Assembly (NCBI GenBank): GCA_964402995.1
Contig: CAYOEA010000004.1
Span: 70,724 to 134,723, forward strand
Length of the DNA stretch: 64,000 nt
Direction: 5' to 3'
Source: GCA-2686295 sp964402995
GTDB lineage: Archaea > Nanobdellota > Nanobdellia > Woesearchaeales > GCA-2686295
The notes beneath the pieces are model-generated. The model had not been told where the DNA came from. It saw only the letters and a list, made by a program, of their open reading frames with translations, and did not search any database. A program made the position numbers and the translations under genes. Each line of letters begins with the position of its first letter. Position 1 is the first letter of the stretch. Below, in pieces: positions 17,141-27,900 of the stretch.

Positions 17141-18293
17141 CTTGAATAACTTTTCTGAAACTAGCTTTGTTTTTACATTTACGAAGTTTAGCTGCTAAAA
17201 TTTTAAAATTAAGTACACCTTCAATCCAATTAGCAAAATCATTTTTATCTTTAGAAACATGATAATAAAATGAACTATCGGGCATTACTGGAAGATAATG
17301 ATAAAGGTCCATAACTGATTTTAAACTTGTTCCATTATTGAAATGAAAGTATTCATCGGATGAGCTTACTTCTTTTGATAAATCAATTTTAGATTTTTTT
17401 CTTGAAGAAGTTTTCTTTTTAGTTGAAACTGGTTTTGTTTCTTTAAGTTTAACTTTAATTTTTTCTTCAATTTTGACTTCTTTTGTTTTCTCAATAATTT
17501 TTTCTTTTGATTTAGGTTTGAATTTAGGTTTAATAGATTTAACTACAAGTTTAGGCTTTTTCTGTATTGATTTCTTTTTTGCAGCTACTTTTTTCTTTTC
17601 AGGTTCTAAGTCTGTTTTCGCTTTAGATAATTTCTTTGTAGCATCTTTTAGAACTTTATCAGAATCATCATTTTCTTTTCTTACAACAACTAATTTTAAA
17701 CCAATTATGTTTTTAGTTGTTAAAAGACTTTTTCTTGCAAAAATAGCCACAATGCCCAATAATGCTAAGATACCAAGGATTATCTTTGAAGTTTTTGAAA
17801 TTAAAATACTCCATGTATGTCTAAAAAAGTTTCTTATTTTAATCATCGTGTTTATTCCAACACCATCCTCATTTACAATTAACACATCAAAACTTTGAGA
17901 TATTTTCATAACCATTCCTAATTGTCCACCTTCTTGTTCTTGAAAAGGCATCATAGAATATCGCACTTTAAAAGAATCACCAACAAAGGATTTCTTAGGG
18001 GCAACAACTTTTACTTGAATATTATTTTTAAAAGATTTTGGGGGGAGAATATATGTTTCATTATGATCAACAATTTCAGCTACATTCTTTTCAGAAGTTA
18101 AATTAAGCGTTACGGATATTGGCTCATCACTAGGATTTTGCATAACTAAATCAAAATAATAAGTTCCGCCTTTAATAAGACGTAAAGTACTATTTTCTAA
18201 GTATTCTTGTGCAATTCCTAAAGCAGAAACAGGTGGAGTCATAAATAGCACTAATAATAGAACTAATAACGAAAATACTACTACACCCCTCAT
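17124..18293 (-). CDS. Single-pass surface protein sharing the DUF5752-like tail
   Basis: A 389-residue protein with a signal peptide (about 1-25), a short extracellular beta domain, a transmembrane segment near 160-185, a very Lys-rich linker (about 215-300, many KPK/KSK motifs) and the same C-terminal domain as its neighbour: EYFHFNNGTSLKSVMDL, VMPDSSFYYHVSKDKNDFANWIEGVL. The two proteins differ outside but share the cytosolic tail, so they may present different ectodomains to one intracellular partner. Divergent from the tandem-HTH gene at 18451. Confidence 0.75.
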   Translation of the reverse strand: MRGVVVFSLLVLLLVLFMTPPVSALGIAQEYLENSTLRLIKGGTYYFDLVMQNPSDEPISVTLNLTSEKNVAEIVDHNETYILPPKSFKNNIQVKVVAPKKSFVGDSFKVRYSMMPFQEQEGGQLGMVMKISQSFDVLIVNEDGVGINTMIKIRNFFRHTWSILISKTSKIILGILALLGIVAIFARKSLLTTKNIIGLKLVVVRKENDDSDKVLKDATKKLSKAKTDLEPEKKKVAAKKKSIQKKPKLVVKSIKPKFKPKSKEKIIEKTKEVKIEEKIKVKLKETKPVSTKKKTSSRKKSKIDLSKEVSSSDEYFHFNNGTSLKSVMDLYHYLPVMPDSSFYYHVSKDKNDFANWIEGVLNFKILAAKLRKCKNKASFRKVIQDEIEK

Positions 18294-18450
18294 TTTAATT
18301 AAAAATAGACTAGATTCTTAATAAACATTTTGATTTTTGAGGGTAAAAATGAACATAGTAACATTTATAAGCTAATACACACAATGTAAGACTAGAAAAG
18401 AGAGATTAAAGAAAGCATTAAATACTCAAACATACAGTGTAGGATAAAAA

Positions 18451-18900
18451 GTGCATAAAATAGTAGAAAATGGACTAAAAAATAGAGATTTTCTGAGTGG
18501 ACAATATCAAATTCTAATACCAAGTTGCATCTTTTTAGACAGGGAAGTTGCATTTCTAGAAGCAATAGTTGAATATCTGAAAGAAGAATACAAATTAGGA
18601 TACTCACAAATTGCAGATTTACTAAAAAGAGATCAAAGAAACATAAGAACAACATATCTTCGAACAAAAGACAAACGAATTCTAAGAAAAACATTTGTTG
18701 ATGAATCAAATATCCACATCCCACTAGATGTAATTGCTAATTCTAAATTCACAGCATTCGAAGCAATTGTTTTACACATGAGAAATAGTGGAGCAAGCAA
18801 CAAACAACTTTCTGTAATTTTCAATAGATCAGCAAAAACCTTGTCAACAATCTACACAAGAGCAAAAAAGAAATCTGAGGCAGATGAAAAAGCAAACTAA
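18451..18900 (+). CDS. Tandem helix-turn-helix DNA-binding regulator
   Basis: A 149-residue soluble protein with two similar helix-turn-helix units: residues 33-70 (FLEAIVEYLKEEYKLGYSQI...RDQRNIRTTYLR) and 97-140 (AFEAIVLHMRNSGASNKQLS...RSAKTLSTIYTRAKKK). Both resemble sigma-region-4-like/LuxR-type HTH. The start is a GTG with an AGGAT site 5 nt upstream. The gene overlaps the start of the giant surface protein by 17 bp, so it is co-transcribed and may control it or its neighbours. A TATA-like TTTATAAG lies about 85 bp upstream. Confidence 0.75.
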   Translation: MHKIVENGLKNRDFLSGQYQILIPSCIFLDREVAFLEAIVEYLKEEYKLGYSQIADLLKRDQRNIRTTYLRTKDKRILRKTFVDESNIHIPLDVIANSKFTAFEAIVLHMRNSGASNKQLSVIFNRSAKTLSTIYTRAKKKSEADEKAN

Positions 18901-21900
18901 ACAAAACGGAATAGAGAATAGAACGTCCGACATAAATAGTTTGAATAGCCACAGCAATAAAAAGCATAAAAATATGCAACTATTATTCTTAGTAGCCTTA
19001 GTCTTAATTTTAGGATTATTAACAAGCATAGGATTTGTTGAATTAACAGGATTTGCAAGTTTAGATTACAAAGGGACAATATTAGTTGAAGAATTTAACT
19101 TAAGCATAAAAGAGAACTATACAGAAATAAATCTTAATAGAACCAATATATCAGGAATAAGCATAAATGGTGAAATTATAGGACAAGGAAGAACTAAAGT
19201 AATACTAAATATCAATGGAAGTTTATTTGATGTAATTGATATAGATACGAACACGAGCGAAGGATTAAACCTGATTACAGGATATGCGATTAAGAAAATA
19301 AAACCAAGAAACCCAGTTATCGAAATAGAGTTAAATGAAAGTACGAATGAAACTACTGACACAAATATAGAAATTAATTCTAGTCAAAATATTAGTGAAG
19401 AAATTAATGAAAGTATTAGTGAAAACATAAGCATAGTAATTGATGAAGAAAATAATTTAACCAACAATAGCAGCGCAAACATAATTAATGAAACAAACAA
19501 CACAATAGACGAGAACACAAGCATAATAATTGAAGAAGAAAATAATTTAACCAACAATACTAGTGCAGACATAATTAATGAAACAAACAACACAATAGAC
19601 GAGAACACAAGCATAGTAATTAATGAAGAAAATAATTTAACCAATAATACTAGTGCAGACATAATTAACGAAACAAGTGGCGAGAACATAAGTATAATAC
19701 TTGAAGAAGAAATTCTAAATCTTGAGAATATTAGTCAAGAAATAGTTCTTAATGAAACTTACGAGAACGAAAAAATTACAGAAGTAATATCAGGATGTGT
19801 AGAAACTTGTAATCTTGAAATCATAAATGAGAACATTAGTTTAATTATAATACTAGAAGGAACAGAGTTTAAACTAAATTCAATTGAATATAAAATATTA
19901 GAAGAAAATAATGCACCAATACAAATAAAAGTAATTGATGATATTGTACTAAATAAATTCTACGAATTGAATGCTAGCGAATATTTCATTGATCCAGATG
20001 AAGATGAACTAATTTATGATAGCAGCAATATTGAAAGTATAAATGTAAGTGTTAAAGGAGAAATAATAAGATTCGAATCAAATACTCCAGGCGAATATGA
20101 ATTACATCTTTATGCAACAGATGGATCAATGTTAACAACAAGTAATAGATTCAATATTAGTGTTGTTGCACCAGAAGAGTATGTGGAAGGATATGTTGAA
20201 GCACTTGAATTAATTAAAGAAAAAATAAATGCTAGATTCATGGTGAAAACTAAAGAAGGAATTGAATTAATACAAATAACAAACGAGACAAGTATTGGAA
20301 AAATAGCACCTACAACTACGAACATAAAAGGAAAAGATAAAATAAAAATAATTGACAAAGAAAAAATAAAAAATAAAATAAAACCTAGTAAGCGAAAGCA
20401 AAGAACATTCATTAATGAAACAACTAAAGATGGAAATATAATTGAGATAAAACAAGAAGTAAATAATTACAAAGCAGTCGACTTAGATGAAACTGGATTA
20501 AACAATTTAATAGAAAACAAAATAATTGAAGAAATAATAATAGATCAAGAATTCGCAGTTTTAATTGAAGAATCAAAAAATATAACTAATGCAACAACTG
20601 TAATCGCCCAAGGATTTAATGGAAAAGGACAAACAATATGTATCCTGGACACAGGAGTAAATACAAGCGTTCTTGGAGTTACAAATATAACAGGATATAA
20701 TTTTATTGATAACAATGACAACTTTTCAGATGAACATGGACATGGAACAAAAGTTGCATACGTGTCAACAAGAATTGCCAATGAAAGCAAATACGTAATT
20801 GCAAAAGTTGTGTCAAATAATGGAATTGCTTATTCTTCAGATATAATAGCAGGACTAGAATATTGTGAAATACAAGAAGCAAATATAATATCCATTAGTT
20901 TAGGGGCAGGAAGATATGAAGGTTATTGTGATGAAGATTTAGTTGCACAGAAAATAAACAACTTATCAAACAATGGAATACTAACAGTAGTTGCAAGTGG
21001 AAACGATGGATATACAAATGCTGTAAGCAGTCCTGCATGCGCAAGAGAAAGTTTAGCAATAGGTGCTTCAACAAAAACAGATGAAATTAGCACAATTTCA
21101 AACTACAATAACGCAACATTATTAGTTGCGCCAGGAGAGAGTATCAATACAAAAGATCAGTATGGCGTGGATGTAATTGCGAGTGGAACAAGTATGTCAA
21201 CACCAATAGTTGCAGGAATAACAGCAATTATTAGCGAGAACAAAACAATTAACAATACAGAACTAAAAGAATTATTAATCCACACAGGAAAAGTAGTTGA
21301 ACATAGCGAAAGATATTTCTCAAGAGTAAATGCGTACAATGCATTAACTGAAAATATAACTAATAATTTTACTCCTGGAAACTTGAGTTTTGTAAATGGT
21401 AGCGAGATTGAATTTAGTCCTCTTGCAACAACTATATGGGTGGATGATTTTAGTGACGGTGAATGGACTAATAATTGGACTTTATTTACTGGAACAAGTA
21501 ATCAAGTCACTGTTGTTTCTGAAGAATTAAAGATTGCCAGTTATCATAACAATTGGTTATATGGTGGAAATACTAGTTGGGGTAACTATACTTATACTGC
21601 TAAATTAAAATGTGATGCTGTTAGTAGTAATTATAATTGTAACATTATTTTTGCTTATGGAGGCACCACTGATTTCTTGCAATATGGTCAAAGAAATGAT
21701 GAAATGAGAATTTTCACAGATTCTTATTCAGACTTAGCCGCTTCTAGTTCTGGTCATGATATCGCTAATGATGTTTGGGTTTGGTATAAAGTTGTGTTAA
21801 GTGATGATCGTATCTTGGCAAGACATTGGAATGTTAGTGATTCTGAACCATCAACATGGGACTTTAATATTTCAACCCCTTCAGATAAAAAAACTGGAGC

Positions 21901-24900
21901 AGTAGGAGTTGTAGCACATTCATTAAGTGCTTCTTATTTTGACGATGTGACAGTTACTCAAGAAGAGGTTGGCGAGCCATATGATGCAAATGTTACAGCA
22001 ACAAAATTCAATGGAAGCACAACAAACTTTGATAGTTTAACTCAAGACTTGAATAACAACATAGTTCTTGAAATTGCAGATTATGGAAAAATTGAATGGA
22101 ACGATGAATTAAATGTTTCAAATCAAAATTATGATTCGTATGTTAATATAACACAAAACAACATTAGTGTTGCAATTGGAAGTTTACATTCAACTCATAA
22201 TTCAAGTGCTAATTTATCATTATATGGATTATCATATCTTGACCCAACTCCATATAAGGATGGTTCTATTTGTACCGATTGTACAAGATTTAGTTATAAT
22301 GGAAGTACAATGACGTTTAATGCAAGCGGATTTTCAAGTTACACTGCAGTAGAGAGTGTAAAAACTTTAGAAATAACTGATCCAATTACTGCAATTCCGG
22401 AATCAGTTGAAGATGGAGATAACATCAGCATCCTATTTAATTTCTTAAGTGATAGCGTAAATGTTACAACAGGTATAACAACAAACAATGTAACAATTAA
22501 TGGAGAAGAAGCTACAATTATTGGATCAGGTTTAAATCCATTTGAGAATTTTACAACTTTCACTAGTGATCTTGGAGATTGGGCTTCAAGCGGAGATACA
22601 GAATGTTCATGGGCTAGAGATGTTTCCGGAACTGGAAGTGGATCAACAGGCCCTTGTTCAGGAAGTGCTACTTGCACTGTAGATGCAGGATATGATAATA
22701 ACATGTATTCCTATGTTGAAACATCCTCAAATGCTTGTGATGGTGCAACTGATCATGCATATTTAACATACACAGGAATTGATCTTGATAATTATTCAAA
22801 TACTAAAATTAGTTTTGCATATAACATGTATGGAGCGGAGATGGGGCAATTAAATGTTCAAATAGATGATGGAGCTGGAGGATGGGATACCTTATGGAAT
22901 ATATCAGGAAATCAAGGAACTAGTTGGTATACAAAAACAATTAATTTTTCAGGATATTCAAGTACAAGGAATATAAGATTTGATTATTATAGAAATGGTT
23001 TTACTAGTTTCACTGGAGATGTTGCTTTAGATGTGTTAAACATTAGTGGAAGTTCAGAAGGTCAAGAAGTAGTTTATATTCCAGGAGTTGGATGGCAAGT
23101 TAATGTTACTGTACCTTCAGGATTAACTGGAGATCAAGATTTATTTGTTAATGCAACACACAATTCAGTATCTGTTACAGATACAGAATCTAACGCAGTC
23201 TCGTACGGATGGGATCCACTACAAGATATTTCAACAACTCCAAACACACAAGGTTTCGGACAGAACATAACGATACAAGCAAGTACTGCTGGTAGCAATG
23301 GAGTGTCTGAAGTATGGGTTGGAATTACAACACCACAAGGAACAGAAACAAACTATTCTATGAGCAACTATACAGCAGACACATGGACTTACAATTACAC
23401 AAACTACATCAACGGAACATACAATTACACTATATATGCTAATAATACAGAAGGATCAAACACTACTTCAAGCATAAACAATTTTAGCATGAATGTAAAC
23501 TTCACAATAGAAATCAAGACATTAAAAGATAGTTATACCAACAATGACATAATCAACATAACAGACCCACCAGACTTCCTAACATCATTAATAGAACAAG
23601 TAATAGAAGTAAATGAAAAAGAAGAACAAACAGAGATAGTTGAAGAAACAACAACTAATATAGACGTAAAATCAGGAAACAGAATTACAGGGGCAGCAAT
23701 AGCAATTGAAACACACATAATATCAAAAGAAAACACTTGGACAAAAATTTGGGATTTAATAAAGAGTATTTTTGCAAGATCAAGTATTACAGGATTAACA
23801 ATACTAGAAATAGAACAAGAACCAAGTGTTCTAAACATAACTATTAATGAAAGTATTCTTTCAATCTTAGAGAATTCAGACAAAGTAGATGAAGAACTAC
23901 TTAATAAAATCAGAACAGAAGGCAAAGCAAGAACCATAATCAAAACTCCAGAAGGAATAAAAATTATCGAGATCGAAGAAAGAAAAACACCACAGAATAA
24001 AAAAGAAATACAAATACAAAGTAAAAAAGAAATAGAAACACAAAAAACTAAAGATGAGATTACAAAAGTTAAAGAAAAAGACATTAAAGATAAAATTAAA
24101 GAAAGCAAAAAAGAAAATAGAAAATTCTTGAATAAAACAAACAAAGAAGGAAAACTCTTAGAAATAAAACAAGAAACAAAAGAATTCAAATCAATAGAGA
24201 ACATAGATCTAGAAACATTGCTAACATTAATTCAAGATGAAAAAATAGAATCAATAAGTTTAGATCAAGAATTCACCTTATTAATAGAAGAAAGTAAAAA
24301 TATCACCAGAGCAAATGAAGTAATAACACACGGACTAGGAGGAAGTGGGCAAACAATTTGTATATTAGACACAGGAGCAAATTCAGAAGTTCTTGGAATC
24401 AATATAACAGGATATAACTTCGTCAACGACAACACAAACATAAGCGATAATCACGGACATGGAACAAAAATAACATATGTAGCAAGCAGAATTGCAAACG
24501 AAAGCAACTACATAATAGCAAAAGTAGTTTCAGATAACGGAACAGCTCATTCATCAGATATTATCGCAGGACTAGAATATTGTGAAGAACAAGGCGCAAA
24601 CATAATATCAATAAGCTTAGGAGCAGGACAATACAATGGTTATTGTGATGAAGATCCAGTTGCACAGAAAATTAATGATTTAGCAAATAATAATGAAACA
24701 CTAACAATCATAGCAAGTGGAAATGATGGACATACAAATGCAGTAACAAGTCCTGCATGTGCAAGAGAAGGATTAGCAGTTGCGGCAAGTACAAAAACAG
24801 ATAATGTTTGGATTAACTCAAACTATAATAACGCAACAATACTATTAGCACCAGGAGAAAATATTGAAACTAAAGATGAAATAGGCAACAATGTTTTAGT

Positions 24901-27900
24901 TTCAGGAACTAGTATTTCCGCTCCAATAGCTGCAAGTATAATTGCAATTGGTTTAGAAAATAAAACTCTTAATACAAGTGAAATAAAAGAATTAGCAATA
25001 CAAACAGGAATTGTAATTGAAGAAAATGCAAGATACTTTTCAAGAATTGATGCACCTAATTTCTTAAATGAAAATATTACCAATAATTTAAGCGCAGAAA
25101 ATATGATTACAGTTAATGGAAGTGAAGAAAACTTTACAACATTATTAAGTGCTTGTGGAACGTTAAGCACAGCAGATACGACTTACACCCTAACTCAAAA
25201 TATTAGTAGCAATGATTGTATTGCAATTACTGCATCAGGAGTAACTTTAGATTGTGATGGATACACAATAAGTTCCACACCAAGTTATACATCAACAATT
25301 AAAATAACTGAATCAGATGTATCTATCTTAAATTGTAATGTTGTGGGTGGACACGCAATTGATTTCTCTACAGGAAGTTATGATGGAATAGTAAATAACA
25401 GTAATTTCTCAAGTGCAACAGCAGATGTCGTGTACTTTAGTACTACAGGAGGAGGAGAAAGAGCTTCATTCACAAACAGCATATTTAATGGAACTTCAAC
25501 TTCAGGACCAACATTCAGAGCAGAAAATGGATTTGTAGATATTGTAATTGACAATTGTGACTTTGAAGCATCAACTGCTAGAACATTTTATATGAGATAT
25601 GGATCTGGTTTGAACTCATTTACTATGACTAATAGTAGATTATATCAAACAGGAAATGGCGATGTAATGCAACTAGAATACTTTGATTATGCCATAATGG
25701 ATAATGTAAATGTAAGTACAACAGGATCAGGAAAAGGAATTTACGTTACAGATAGACAATGGAGTGGAGCTTTAACATTAAACAATGTAAATGTGCTTGC
25801 AATAAGTGATTACGCACTTCAAGTATTAGCTTTAAGCATTAATGCAGCAAACTCATCTTTTGAATCCGGAGGAAATGTTGTAGCCTTAGGAGCTTGGAGT
25901 GGAGGATCTTTTTACAATAACAGTATTAATTCAACTGATAACAATGATATCTTAATATCTATGACTAGAGATCAACACACTCTTTGGTGGAATACTTTTG
26001 GAGAAACTAGTGCGTTATACGTTTCAGATAGTATTGGAAGCAACAATTATTACAAATCAATCTCAGGACATAATGAAGGAAACTACTGGTACAATATTGG
26101 TGGCTTAGACTTAGTTGAAACTGGAGATGCAGATTATGGCTCAGGATTCCAATACTCTGCAAGCGGAACCGATCACCCATATAATAATGCAAACTCAGGC
26201 GGAAAAGTAACTGCCACAAATGTAGTTGATCAAGGACCGTTAATACCTGGCGCATCAGGTCCAAACAGCGAGCCAAACACACCAACAGTCAACATCCAAA
26301 GCATTGGTGGAACAAACGCTACAAGTGAAGATTTGAATTGTTCAGCAACTTTGATAGATAATAACTCAGATGATATGAACCTAACTATTGTGTGGTATAA
26401 TAACACGAACACATACAGCACAACAGCACTAGCAGGACCATACAGTGACGGAACTTTATTCAACAATACAATAAGCAACAGCATAACAAATGCTGGAGAC
26501 AACTGGAGCTGTGCAATAATAGTAGATGATGGAACAAACACGAGCGAATGGGGATACAGTGAAAATATAACTATACTAACACCATTTATTAGCACTTGGA
26601 CTACAAGTTTAAGTGGAACAAGCAACAGCACCCAAATAACATTGCCTTTAGAAGCAAGTGGAAATTACAATTTCGCAGTCAATTGGGGTGACAGTTCCAG
26701 CGATAACATCACAGAATATAATGATTCAGCAGTAACTCATGATTATTCAAGTTCAAGCACTTACACAGTTACAATTACAGGAACAATTGAAGGTTGGAGA
26801 TTTAATAACGGTGGAGATAAAAGCAAAATAATAGGTCTGAGCCAATGGGGACCATTAAAACTAGGAAATAATACCGGATATTTCTATGGAGCTATTAATT
26901 TAGATATTAATGCAACTGATATCTTAAATCTTGAAGGAACTACAAATTTATATGAAGCATTCAGAAGTGCAGATGATTTAATTACAGTGCCAAGCATGAA
27001 TGATTGGGATACTAGCGAAGTTACCAATATGAGTGGAATGTTTTCATACACAAACAAGTTCAACCAGAACATAAGTGGCTGGAATACAAGCAAAGTAACT
27101 GATATGAGCAATATGTTTAATCGCGCATATGAATTCAACCATACACTGAATAACTGGGACACAAGCAAAGTAACAAATATGAGCAACATGTTTAATTATA
27201 TGCAATACTTCAACCACGAACTAAACAACTGGGACACAAGCAATGTAACAGACATGAGCAGCATGTTCAAAGATATAAGCGACTTCAACCAAAACATAAG
27301 CGGATGGAACACAAGCAAAGTAACAAACATGAATAGTATGTTCGAATATGCAGTTCAATTCAACCAAAATCTAACCAACTGGGACACAAGCAGCGTAACA
27401 AACATGAAAAGCATGTTCGAAGATGCAAGCTATTTCAACGGGAACCTAAGCGGATGGAACACAAGTCAAGTAATAAACATGACCAGGATGTTCAATGATG
27501 CAAGCAATTTTAACCAAAACATAAGTGAATGGGACACAAGCAAAGTAACAGACATGAATAGTATGTTCGAATATGCAAATATCTTCAATCAAAGTCTAAA
27601 CAGTTGGAACGTAAGCAAAGTGACAGATATGAGCTACATGTTCGGTGATGCAAGCAAATTCAACCAACCACTAAATAACTGGGACACAAGCAAAGTAACA
27701 AACATGGACAGCATGTTCAGATATGCATACGACTTCAACCAAAGTCTAACCAACTGGGATACGAGCAACGTAATAGACATGAATAGTATGTTCTACGAAG
27801 CAAGCAGCTTCAACCAAAACATAAGCGGATGGAACACAAGCAAAGTGACAGATATGAGCTACATGTTCGGCGAAGCAAGCGACTTCAACCAAAACATAAG

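Noticed and set aside
17473..17898. 141-codon antisense open frame rich in Phe/Leu
   Set aside because: It mirrors the Lys-rich linker of the surface protein on the other strand, a known source of spurious long frames.
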